Source: Acidobacteriaceae bacterium (GTDB taxonomy: Bacteria > Acidobacteriota > Terriglobia > Terriglobales > Acidobacteriaceae). From it: DNA of 64,000 nucleotides. The translations under genes and the position numbers were made by a program. The DNA is taken from NCBI GenBank assembly GCA_003151155.1, contig PLWX01000072.1, positions 14,483-78,482 of the forward strand, read 5' to 3'. Shown here piece after piece: positions 40,275-49,219 of this stretch (the stretch's first letter is position 1; the number at the start of each line of letters is the position of its first letter). The notes below the pieces were generated by a model, which had not been told where the DNA came from, searched no databases, and worked only from the letters and a program-made list of their open reading frames with translations.

Positions 40275-40667
40275 ATGGAACCGAAGGATCAATATAGCCC
40301 GGAACTCTACCAAAGAATTGACAGCATGAGTCCCGCAGAGCTGGACACTTTGCCGCAGGGCACGATTCAACTTGATCGCGATGGCAAGATCCTGCAATAC
40401 AACGCCAGTGAAGAACGTCTCGCAAATATCCGGAGAGCAAAAGTAATCGGAAAGAATTTCTTTACCGAGGTCGCTCCTTGCACCGACGTGCAGGCCTTTC
40501 ACGGACGCTTCCGCGAAGGTATTCGTAGGAAAGTGCTGCATGAGACGTTCCGGTACCATTTTTCATTCCGGAAAAATCCGACCGATGTCTCCGTCACGTT
40601 GTTCTACAGCAGCCGAAGTGAGACAGTCTGGGTGTTTATTAGGAAATTGGACGATGTTCGGGAGTAA
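40275..40667 (+). CDS. Photoactive yellow protein (PYP) homologue, PAS domain
   Basis: GTIQLDRDGKILQYNASE...VIGKNFFTEVAPCTDVQAFHGRFREG...VWVFIRKL aligns without gaps over the core with remembered Halorhodospira PYP (GAIQLDGDGNILQYNAAE...VIGKNFFKDVAPCTD). Confidence 0.88.
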   Translation: MEPKDQYSPELYQRIDSMSPAELDTLPQGTIQLDRDGKILQYNASEERLANIRRAKVIGKNFFTEVAPCTDVQAFHGRFREGIRRKVLHETFRYHFSFRKNPTDVSVTLFYSSRSETVWVFIRKLDDVRE

Positions 40668-40687
40668 GATTTCTCTAGAGGCGAGCC

Positions 40688-40864
40688 ATGGACCCGAATC
40701 CTGAAGACGCGAAGCCCGACGCGAGTAAGCAAGTGGCAGAAGCCCATTCGCTGCTTATGCGGCTGAAAGAAACCAAGAACGCACATCCGGAACTGGATGA
40801 GGCGATCGAAAAGCTCGAGATGGCCCTGAGCATCTTAACGACGAACACCGGCGGAATGTTATAG
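40688..40864 (+). CDS. Small helical protein of unknown function (58 aa)
   Basis: MDPNPEDAKPDASKQVAEAHSLLMRLKETKNAHPELDEAIEKLEMALSILTTNTGGML; 20 bp after the PYP gene; below the ORF track cutoff. Confidence 0.6.
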   Translation: MDPNPEDAKPDASKQVAEAHSLLMRLKETKNAHPELDEAIEKLEMALSILTTNTGGML

Positions 40865-40880
40865 CTCGAATGCAATGATC

Positions 40881-40910
40881 AAGGATGCCGTCAGTGACGG
40901 CATCCTTTTT
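40881..40910 (+). terminator. Rho-independent terminator
   Basis: AGGATGCCGTC-agt-GACGGCATCCT-TTTT, 11-bp perfect stem. Confidence 0.88.
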
Positions 40911-40916
40911 GTTGCG

Positions 40917-41369
40917 TCATGCCGCGCGCTTTCTCGTCCGGGCTGCTTTCTTGGCGGCTTGACTGCGCGACCCGGCACTCCGCTTCTTAGCTGCGGTTTT
41001 CGCCTGCCGGGACAACGCCGCCTTCGAAGCGGCCGAGCGCCCTTCGCGCTTCAAGGCGTTCTCGGTTGCGCGGGAACGCTTGGCGGAGGTCTTCTTTTTT
41101 GCTCCCGCCTTTCCTTTGCTCAGATCCCGCACCGCTTGCTTGCGGGTTCGGGCAGAACCTTTTCCACTCGCGGGCGGCTTCAGCGCTACTCCCGCGCGAC
41201 GGGCTTTCGAGAGTCCGATGGCGATCGCCTGCTTCGTCGATCGGGCTCCGTGCTTGCCCTCGCGAATGTGATCCATCTCTTCCTTCACAAACTCTCCGGC
41301 TTGTGTGCTGGGCGCTTTGCCCTCCGCCTTGTCCTGATTCGCTCGTTCAATCGTTTCTTGTTCCGGCAT
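40917..41369 (-). CDS. DUF6496-like protein with Lys/Ala/Arg-rich histone H1-like tail
   Basis: MPEQETIERANQDKAEGKAPSTQAGEFVKEEMDHIREGKHGARSTKQAIAIGLSKARRAG then a highly basic KKTSAKRSR...AAKKAARTRKRAA tail. Confidence 0.75.
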   Translation of the reverse strand: MPEQETIERANQDKAEGKAPSTQAGEFVKEEMDHIREGKHGARSTKQAIAIGLSKARRAGVALKPPASGKGSARTRKQAVRDLSKGKAGAKKKTSAKRSRATENALKREGRSAASKAALSRQAKTAAKKRSAGSRSQAAKKAARTRKRAA

Positions 41370-41483
41370 GCGTCCTTCTCCCTTATCGAAGTGCGAACAA
41401 CTTACAGAAAACATGATGCGATGGCTCTGCTTCAGGATGGCATCGCAAACTTGCGGTAGTATCGGTGGTCGATGGAGGGTGGA

Positions 41484-42941
41484 ATGAAACAGTGGCTTCA
41501 AGGCGGTGCTGCCGCATTGCTATTGACTGGATCCTGTGTCGCACAACAGGCGCAACTCGGGAAGGCTGTCGAGCCTTACGTGAAGGTGAATACTGCTCGC
41601 GTCGTGCTGGAACACGTTCGCATCATCGACGGAACCGGTAAAGCGCCTGTCGAAGACCAGAACATTGTGCTCGAGAGCGGGAAGATCTCCGCTATCCAGC
41701 CAGGCAGCGATGTGGCCCCGCGCTCTGGCGTTACGGTACTCGATCTTCGCGGGGATACGGTATTCCCCGGACTGGTCGGAATGCACGACCACATGTATTA
41801 CATCGCCCGGCCGAACCTGGCTGCCGATGGAAGTTCCGAGCCACCGTTGATGGTGCCGCAGATGACTTTCTCGTCGCCGCGACTTTATTTGGCGGCAGGT
41901 GTCACGACGTTACGCACCACGGGAAGCGTGGAGCCGTACACCGATCTAAACCTGCGCACTCTGATCGACCGCGGCGAACTGGTGGGCCCACACATGGATG
42001 TGACCGGACCATACCTGGAAGGTGCCGGCAGCCCGTTCATGCAGATGCATCCGCTGAAGGACTCGGAAGACGCGCGCAAGACCGTGGCTTTCTGGGCAGA
42101 TCAAGGCGCGACATCCTTCAAGGCTTACATGAACATTACCCGGAACGAGCTAGCAGCAGCAATTCAAGAGGCACACAAGCGCGGGCTGAAAATAACCGGG
42201 CATCTGTGTTCGGTCACGTATCCCGAAGCGGCGGACCTGGGCATCGATGACCTGGAGCACGGGTTCTGGGTGAACACCCAACTCGACCCAGGTAAGCAGC
42301 CGGACGTCTGTCCGAGCACGACTGGTGGTCCGACGCTGGAACACATGGAACCAAGCGGCGCAGAGGCAAAGGCGCTGATCGAGAAATTGGTAAGCAAGCA
42401 CGTAGCGGTGACATCGACTCTGCCGGTTTTCGAGAACATCGTGCCGGGGCGTCCGCCCCTGTCGCCGCGCATGATGCAAGTGCTGAGTGCGCCAGCGAGA
42501 GAGGCTTATCTTTATGCGCGCAACCGGCGCTTCGCGACTGCTAAAGGCAATGAGGCTGCGCTGCTGCGTCGCGACATGGATCTCGAAGTTGCATTTGTGC
42601 GGGCTGGAGGATTGCTGCTCACAGGTCCCGATCCGACCGGGAACGGAGGCACGATGCCAGGCTTCGGCGATCAGCGCGGGCTAGAACTGCTGGTAGAGGC
42701 TGGTTTCTCGCCGGTCGAGGCGATCCAAATCGCGACCTCTAACGGCGCGCGATATATGGGTAAGCAGGACAGCATCGGAAGCATAGCTCAGGGCAAGAAC
42801 GCGGACCTTGTGGTCGTAAAGGGAAATCCGGCGGAAAAAATTGCAGACATCGAGCAGGTTGAAATCGTCTTTAAAGATGGAGTCGGCTACGATTCGGAGA
42901 AATTGATCGAGTCGGTACGGGGCCGTTACGGACAATATTAA
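41484..42941 (+). CDS. Exported amidohydrolase-family metallohydrolase
   Basis: Signal peptide; VFPGLVGMHDHMYY; ITGHLCSVTYPEAADLGIDDLEHG; GSIAQGKNADLVVVKGNP. Confidence 0.88.
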   Translation: MKQWLQGGAAALLLTGSCVAQQAQLGKAVEPYVKVNTARVVLEHVRIIDGTGKAPVEDQNIVLESGKISAIQPGSDVAPRSGVTVLDLRGDTVFPGLVGMHDHMYYIARPNLAADGSSEPPLMVPQMTFSSPRLYLAAGVTTLRTTGSVEPYTDLNLRTLIDRGELVGPHMDVTGPYLEGAGSPFMQMHPLKDSEDARKTVAFWADQGATSFKAYMNITRNELAAAIQEAHKRGLKITGHLCSVTYPEAADLGIDDLEHGFWVNTQLDPGKQPDVCPSTTGGPTLEHMEPSGAEAKALIEKLVSKHVAVTSTLPVFENIVPGRPPLSPRMMQVLSAPAREAYLYARNRRFATAKGNEAALLRRDMDLEVAFVRAGGLLLTGPDPTGNGGTMPGFGDQRGLELLVEAGFSPVEAIQIATSNGARYMGKQDSIGSIAQGKNADLVVVKGNPAEKIADIEQVEIVFKDGVGYDSEKLIESVRGRYGQY

Positions 42942-42963
42942 GGCCGCAAATGGAGAGCACGCG

Positions 42964-43746
42964 ATGAGCAAGGCACTGCCGGCAATTTTCTTCGGACACG
43001 GCAATCCAATGAACGCGATCCAGCACAATTCTTACACCGAAGCTTGGTCGGCGATCGGACGAAAAGTTGGGAAGCCAAAGGCGATCCTGAGCATATCTGC
43101 CCACTGGTATGTGCCGATGAGCGGCGTGACGATTGCGACCGCTCCGCGAACGATCCACGATTTCGGCGGTTTTCCGGAAGCGTTATTTCAGGTGCAGTAT
43201 CCGGCTGCGGGGGACCCTGTGTTGGCCGCTAGAGTGCAACGGATGCTGGCGCCTATACCCGTGACGCAAGACAGCCACTGGGGTCTGGATCACGGAACGT
43301 GGTCCGTGCTTTGCCACGTCTATCCTGAAGCCGATATTCCTATTGTGCAGCTCAGTATCGACGAGACACGACCCGCATCTTTCCATCTTGAAGTCGGGAA
43401 GTGGCTTGCGCCACTCCGCGAAGAAGGAGTTTTGATCGTGGGTAGTGGGAACCTGGTGCACAACCTGCACACCTACGCATGGGGTCGCCATGTCCAGGAA
43501 CCCTATGATTGGGCCGTTCGCTTCGAACAACTGGCGCGCGAGATGCTTGTTACAGGAGAGAGCACTCCTCTCGTGAACTACGAGAGCCTTGGTCGGGATG
43601 CGCAACTTTCTATTCCCACGCCGGACCATTACCTGCCGCTGCTGTACGTGATTGGAACACGGCAGGATAAGGAACGGGTCAGCTTTCCCGTGGAAGGGGT
43701 AGATGGGGGATCGATCTCCATGCTTGCAGTGCAGGTAGGTGGCTAG
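42964..43746 (+). CDS. ygiD: 4,5-DOPA-extradiol-dioxygenase family protein (YgiD)
   Basis: PAIFFGHGNPMNAI; SISAHWYVPMSGVT; LDHGTWSVLCHVYPEADIPIVQLSID. Confidence 0.92.
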   Translation: MSKALPAIFFGHGNPMNAIQHNSYTEAWSAIGRKVGKPKAILSISAHWYVPMSGVTIATAPRTIHDFGGFPEALFQVQYPAAGDPVLAARVQRMLAPIPVTQDSHWGLDHGTWSVLCHVYPEADIPIVQLSIDETRPASFHLEVGKWLAPLREEGVLIVGSGNLVHNLHTYAWGRHVQEPYDWAVRFEQLAREMLVTGESTPLVNYESLGRDAQLSIPTPDHYLPLLYVIGTRQDKERVSFPVEGVDGGSISMLAVQVGG

Positions 43747-43831
43747 AAGCTGAGGGTTGAAGAGCGGGAGACGGTGCCGAATGAAAGATAGCGCCAGGGG
43801 GAGCGCAAGGCACAATTTTTAACGGTTGCGG

Positions 43832-43984
43832 TCAGCAGTGCGCCCAATCCTGCGACGCCTCTGACTCGAACAACTCCGTTTCGATCTCCCGCTCTAACTT
43901 TTTCAAGCGCAACGCTATTTCGGGCTCGGCGATCTCAGCACGCATATCGCGGATGGTTCGAAGCAGCAGATAAATGTCATGCAT
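43832..43984 (-). CDS. Possible small protein (50 aa)
   Basis: MHDIYLLLRTIRDMRAEIAEPEIALRLKKLEREIETELFESEASQDWAHC; coding-like composition, no homology known to me. Confidence 0.35.
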   Translation of the reverse strand: MHDIYLLLRTIRDMRAEIAEPEIALRLKKLEREIETELFESEASQDWAHC

Positions 43985-44042
43985 GAAAGAAACCGATCGA
44001 GGTAAGAATGTTCAGCCTATGCTCGGGCAAGTTGGGCTTAAA

Positions 44043-44193
44043 TCCCACTGCTGTCGCCCTCGTACCACGAGGGTGTTAGACGGAAATGGGACATGGCGGC
44101 TGCTAGAGGTTGACAAACCTCCTGGTACTCCGGTAACTCCTCGCAAACATATCAACGGATTAAGATAGGTGATTGCGATAGTAGACATCGCAA
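44043..44193 (+). other. Hairpin-rich leader upstream of the hybrid kinase (candidate structured RNA)
   Basis: Nested stem TCCCA/GTC/CCCTCGT-acc-ACGAGGG/GAC/TGGGA (44043-44091), GAGGTT-gaca-AACCTC (44106-44121), TTGCGAT-agtagac-ATCGCAA (44173-44193). Confidence 0.4.
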
Positions 44194-44221
44194 GTCGAGA
44201 ACCGGGTTCCTGAAGGAGTGT

Positions 44222-45880
44222 TTGGGCGTGTTGGTTTGGATGGCAACCTTGCTGGTCGTGGCCACGCTTTTGAGCGCGCTAGCCTGGTTTGCGCGCAGGA
44301 GTCGGAGACTTTCAAAACGTGTGGCGGATTTGCAGCGAGAAATCGGGGTGCGCGAATGTATTGAGCGGCAGTTGCAGGCGATTCAGTCAAACCTCCAAAT
44401 GGCGACGGAAGCCTCCGGCGTGGGCACCTGGTATTGGGATCTACAGACGGATGAAGTCACGAGCTCCGACCAGGCGGCTCGCTTGTTTGGCCTCGAGACC
44501 GACAGCCGGACGTTCAAGAGTTCCGATTGGTTGTCTCTCACCCATCCGGACGACGTAGATCGAGTGAAGAGTGTGGTCGCCGGGGCGTCCAGCGCAGGCG
44601 AAATCTACCATGTTGAGTACCGGGTAGCCCGCCCCGATGGCAAGACGGTGTGGCTCTCAACGTCCGGACGCGCCCTACGAGACTCGGACGGCACGGTACG
44701 CAGGATGGCCGGAATTACCACCGACGTGACCGATCGCAAGCGACTCGAAGAAAATTTCTATCAAGCTCAAAAAATGGAAGCCGTCGGGCGTCTTGCAGGC
44801 GGCGTGGCTCATGACTTCAACAACATGCTCGGCGTGATCTCCGCTTATGCGGAACTGCTGCGGGAAGATGCAGGGCTGCCCAAATCTTCGGCCAAGCGGG
44901 TTACGGAAATCTTAAATGCGGTGCAGCGAGCGAATGCTCTCACCCGCCAACTACTTGCGTTCAGCCGGAAGCAGGTTATTAACCCGACGAGCCTGGACCT
45001 GAACGCTGTCATTCTCGGGGTGAAGGACATGCTGCAGCGGTTGCTGGGCGAAGATGTGCGCATCAGCACAAACCTTGCGGAGAAGCTCCCGAACATCACC
45101 GCCGATCGCGGTCTACTCGAACAGGTGCTGCTCAACTTCGCGGCGAACTCGCGGGATGCCATGCCCAAAAGCGGGCATTTCGAACTCAAGACATCGGTGC
45201 GTGCCACCCCTGCGCAAGGTACACGAGATTCGAGCGAAGAATTCGTGGTTCTAGACGTCTCCGACACCGGGTGCGGAATGAGTCCCGAAGTGATGAAGCA
45301 TGTCTTCGAGCCCTTCTTCACGACCAAGGATCCAAGCCGGGGTACTGGCCTTGGCCTCGCGACGGTATATGGCGTAGTAGAACAGCTGCAAGGCAAGGTG
45401 ACGGTCGACAGCACGGTTGGGGTGGGCACAACATTTCACATCCATTTGCCGTCGGTGGAGAGCAAGGTAGCGGGCGAGCCAACACCTCCGACGGCCCCGG
45501 AGACTGCTCCTGCAGCGACCATCTTGCTGGTAGAGGATGAGAGCTCACTCCGCAACGTTCTGACTGAGTTTATCGAAGCGTCCGGCATGCGGGTACTTGC
45601 GGCCAGCGGTGGCCGTGAGGCCCTGGCCAGGATTGATGCTGGTGAGCGAATCGACGTTCTACTCACGGATCTCGTCATGCCGGGACTCGACGGGCGGAGC
45701 CTGGCGCAGATCGCCCGCGCGAAAATGCCAAGCTTGCACGTGATTTACATGTCGGGCCACACCGACGATACCTTGATCCAGAAAGAGTCGCTGGAAGCAG
45801 GGCTGTTCTACCTGCAAAAGCCCTTCAGCCGGGCCGATTTAGTGAAAGCCATTGCGGCGGCCATGGTTCCGGTCGCGTAA
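44222..45880 (+). CDS. PAS-containing hybrid histidine kinase with C-terminal receiver
   Basis: AGGVAHDFNNMLGVISAYAELL H-box, HATPase_c, receiver (ILLVEDESSLRNVL...VLLTDLVMPGLDG). Confidence 0.94.
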   Translation: MGVLVWMATLLVVATLLSALAWFARRSRRLSKRVADLQREIGVRECIERQLQAIQSNLQMATEASGVGTWYWDLQTDEVTSSDQAARLFGLETDSRTFKSSDWLSLTHPDDVDRVKSVVAGASSAGEIYHVEYRVARPDGKTVWLSTSGRALRDSDGTVRRMAGITTDVTDRKRLEENFYQAQKMEAVGRLAGGVAHDFNNMLGVISAYAELLREDAGLPKSSAKRVTEILNAVQRANALTRQLLAFSRKQVINPTSLDLNAVILGVKDMLQRLLGEDVRISTNLAEKLPNITADRGLLEQVLLNFAANSRDAMPKSGHFELKTSVRATPAQGTRDSSEEFVVLDVSDTGCGMSPEVMKHVFEPFFTTKDPSRGTGLGLATVYGVVEQLQGKVTVDSTVGVGTTFHIHLPSVESKVAGEPTPPTAPETAPAATILLVEDESSLRNVLTEFIEASGMRVLAASGGREALARIDAGERIDVLLTDLVMPGLDGRSLAQIARAKMPSLHVIYMSGHTDDTLIQKESLEAGLFYLQKPFSRADLVKAIAAAMVPVA

Positions 45881-45988
45881 AACTGTGTAAGCCGCACCAC
45901 CCCATTGAACTTCCATTTATGATTAGGCGTTTGTAGCCCGGCGGACACCCCCTAGTTTTTAGGAATCCAATGGGAGCAGGTTGAGCCC

Positions 45989-48900
45989 ATGTGGATTGTC
46001 AGACTCGCCCTTCGCCGGCCTTATACCTTCGTAGTAGCGTCGCTGCTGATCCTCATTTTGGGTCTGACGTCGATCGTCACCACCCAGAAAGACATATTTC
46101 CATACATCGATATTCCCGTCGTCAGTGTGATTTGGACATACACCGGTCTCTCGCCTGACGAGATGGAAAAGCGCATGGTGACGATCACCGAGCGCGCCAT
46201 GACGACGACGGTAAACGACATCGAGCACATGGAGTCGCAGTCGTACAACGGCGTGGCGGTTATTAAAATTTACTTCCAGCCCACGGCGAAGGTGGAACTC
46301 GCAATTTCGCAGGTCACCTCGATCGTGCAGACCATCCTGAAAGTACTGCCACCGGGAACTACGCCCCCGGCGATCGTGAAATATGACGCCTCTTCCGTGC
46401 CAGTTCTTCAACTCGGCTTGGCGGGCGAAGGACTGAGCGAATCGCAGCTTTACGACTACGGAACTAATTTCATTCGCACCCAGCTCGCGACCGTGCAAGG
46501 CGCGGCAGTTCCTTTGCCTTACGGCGGCAAACAGCGGCAGATCATGGTCGACATCGATCCCGACCAGATGTATGCGAAGCACGTGTCGGCCCAAGATGTT
46601 TCCGCTGCACTTGGATTGCAAAACCTCATCCTGCCTGCCGGCACAGCCAAGATGGGAGATAAGGAATACCTGGTTCGCATCAACAGCAGCCCCACCACGG
46701 TGCAGGGGTTGAACGAACTTCCGATCCGCGCTTCGAATGGCGCCTTCGTGTTTATGAAGGACGTGGCGCAAGTTCGCGATGGTTTCGCAGTGCAATCCAA
46801 TATCGTGCGCTTGAATGGCTCTCGTTCTGCAATGCTCTCCGTGTTAAAGAACGGGAAAGCCTCCACGCTCGATATCGTGAAAGCCGTGAAGGCTGCGCTG
46901 CCGAGGATCGAGAGTACCTTGCCGGCAAACCTTAAGATCACGCCCCAGTTCGACCAGTCGCTTTTCGTGCGCGCTTCGATCTGGGGAGTGTTGCGGGAAG
47001 CGGCGATCGCGGCATTCCTGACGGCCCTGATGATCCTGCTCTTCCTGGGAAGCTGGCGCAGCACGCTGATTGTTTGCACTTCGATTCCGCTGTCGATCCT
47101 GACTTCGATCGTCGTCTTCACTTCGCTTGGCGAGACGATCAACATCATGACGCTAGGCGGATTGGCCCTGGCCGTGGGCATTCTCGTCGACGATGCAACG
47201 GTCGAACTGGAAAACGTTCACCGCAACATGGGGATGAAGAAGCCGCTGACCCGCGCCATCCTCGACGGAGCTCAGCAGATCGCGGTGCCGACACTGGTTT
47301 CGACACTGGCAATCTGTATCGTCTTCGTGCCCGTCGTGCTGCTCACGGGTGCGGCGAAGTATCTCTTCACTCCGTTAGCGATGGCCGTCGTTTTCGCGAT
47401 GATGGCGTCTTATCTGCTCTCGCGAACCCTGGTACCGACAATGGTGCACTTCCTCCTCGGCGCGGAGATGCCGCTGTACACCGAGGAAAATCCAGACACC
47501 AAAGAGGCACGCAGCTGGATTTGGCGGGTCCATCAGCGCTTTGAGCATCACTTTGAGAAATTTCGGGATTGGTACAAGGGCATCTTGACTTGGGCGCTAT
47601 ACCATCGCGCGCTCGTGCTGATTGTCTTCGGCGTGTTTGTGCTTGGTTCGGGAATTCTTGTGCTGGTCATCGGCGAAGACTTCTTCCCCTACGTGGACGC
47701 GGGTCAGATGCGTATGCATGTGCGTGCGCCGGAGGGCACGCGCATTGAAGATACAGAACAGATCTTCGCACGCATCGAAGAGCAAATTCGCCAGATTGTT
47801 CCTGCGGACGAGACCGATCTTATTCTCGACAACATCGGATTGCCCGCCAGCGGCATCAACCTGGCTTTCAGCGATTCCTCGTCGGTAGGCAATGCGGATG
47901 GCGACATCCTGATCGCGCTCAAGGAGAAGCACCATCCGACGCGAGACTATATCCGCAGATTGCGCTCGATGATGGAAGAGAGGTTTCCTCAGGAATCGTA
48001 TTTCTTTCCGGCTGCGAATATCACCAACCAAATCTTAAATTTTGGCTTGCCCGCGCCCATTGACGTGCAGGTGGTTGGCCGCGATCCAGTCGGCAATTAC
48101 AAAATTGCGGAAGAGATCCGCGACCGGATGCGGGATATTCCCGGCGCCGTCGATGTGCATATCCACCAGCAGATTGCTTATCCGGAGATTGATGTCGATG
48201 TGGATCGCAGCAAGGCGCAGCAGCTTGGCCTGTCGCAGCGTGACGTGGCCAGTTCGCTTCTGATCTCTTTGAGCGGCAGCTATCAGACTGCGCCGAACCA
48301 GTGGCTGAATTACGGCAATGGCGTGAACTACACGGTCACCGTACAGACGCCGCAATACAAGATTGATTCCATGCAGAAGCTGGAGAACACCCCGCTGACC
48401 AGCAGCGCTAACAGCGGGGGCAATCCACAGTTACTCAGCAATGTTGCGACCTTCCGGCGCTCGGTTTCGACTGCAATCGTGAATCATTACAACGTGCAGC
48501 CCACCTACGATATTTATGCTGACGCAGACCAGCGGGATTTGGGTGGGGTGGCTCGCGATATTAATAAGATCATTGCCGACGTCAGCAATCACCTTTCAAA
48601 GGGAAGCTTCATCGTAATGCGCGGACAGGTGCAGACGATGAACCAATCGTTCACCCGTTTGGGCATCGGAATTCTGTTCGCTATCATTTTTGTGTACCTG
48701 CTGATGGCAGTGAACTTCCAGTCCTGGATCGATCCCGCAATTATCCTGATGGCTCTGCCGGGAGCATTTGCCGGGATCCTCTGGATGTTGTTCGTCACAC
48801 AGACGACGTTCAATGTGCCGTCGCTGATGGGTACTATCATGAGCATCGGTGTCGCGACGGCAAACAGCATTCTGCTCGTCACCTTCGCAAATGACGAACG

Positions 48901-49213
48901 CCTGGAGGGCAAAGATCGGATTGAGGCCGCGATTTCCGCGGGATATACGCGTCTCCGGCCCGTATGTATGACGGCACTCGCTATGATCATTGGTATGCTT
49001 CCGATGGCACTGTCGATGGGTGAGGGCGGAGAGCAGAATGCGCCGCTGGGACGTGCTGTGATCGGCGGCCTGATGCTGGCTACGGTCAGCACATTGGTGA
49101 TTGTGCCGATCGTTTATTCTTTGTTGCGCAAGAATCCACCGATCGATTACGACAAGAAGATCGACGAAGAATGGCATGAACCCAATGTTGGCGAACAACC
49201 GCAGAGCGCGTAA
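45989..49213 (+). CDS. RND-family efflux permease
   Basis: 1074 aa, RND architecture; TPQFDQSLFVRASIWGVLREAAIAAFLTALMILLFLGSWRSTLI. Confidence 0.95.
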   Translation: MWIVRLALRRPYTFVVASLLILILGLTSIVTTQKDIFPYIDIPVVSVIWTYTGLSPDEMEKRMVTITERAMTTTVNDIEHMESQSYNGVAVIKIYFQPTAKVELAISQVTSIVQTILKVLPPGTTPPAIVKYDASSVPVLQLGLAGEGLSESQLYDYGTNFIRTQLATVQGAAVPLPYGGKQRQIMVDIDPDQMYAKHVSAQDVSAALGLQNLILPAGTAKMGDKEYLVRINSSPTTVQGLNELPIRASNGAFVFMKDVAQVRDGFAVQSNIVRLNGSRSAMLSVLKNGKASTLDIVKAVKAALPRIESTLPANLKITPQFDQSLFVRASIWGVLREAAIAAFLTALMILLFLGSWRSTLIVCTSIPLSILTSIVVFTSLGETINIMTLGGLALAVGILVDDATVELENVHRNMGMKKPLTRAILDGAQQIAVPTLVSTLAICIVFVPVVLLTGAAKYLFTPLAMAVVFAMMASYLLSRTLVPTMVHFLLGAEMPLYTEENPDTKEARSWIWRVHQRFEHHFEKFRDWYKGILTWALYHRALVLIVFGVFVLGSGILVLVIGEDFFPYVDAGQMRMHVRAPEGTRIEDTEQIFARIEEQIRQIVPADETDLILDNIGLPASGINLAFSDSSSVGNADGDILIALKEKHHPTRDYIRRLRSMMEERFPQESYFFPAANITNQILNFGLPAPIDVQVVGRDPVGNYKIAEEIRDRMRDIPGAVDVHIHQQIAYPEIDVDVDRSKAQQLGLSQRDVASSLLISLSGSYQTAPNQWLNYGNGVNYTVTVQTPQYKIDSMQKLENTPLTSSANSGGNPQLLSNVATFRRSVSTAIVNHYNVQPTYDIYADADQRDLGGVARDINKIIADVSNHLSKGSFIVMRGQVQTMNQSFTRLGIGILFAIIFVYLLMAVNFQSWIDPAIILMALPGAFAGILWMLFVTQTTFNVPSLMGTIMSIGVATANSILLVTFANDERLEGKDRIEAAISAGYTRLRPVCMTALAMIIGMLPMALSMGEGGEQNAPLGRAVIGGLMLATVSTLVIVPIVYSLLRKNPPIDYDKKIDEEWHEPNVGEQPQSA

Positions 49214-49219
49214 ACAGGC

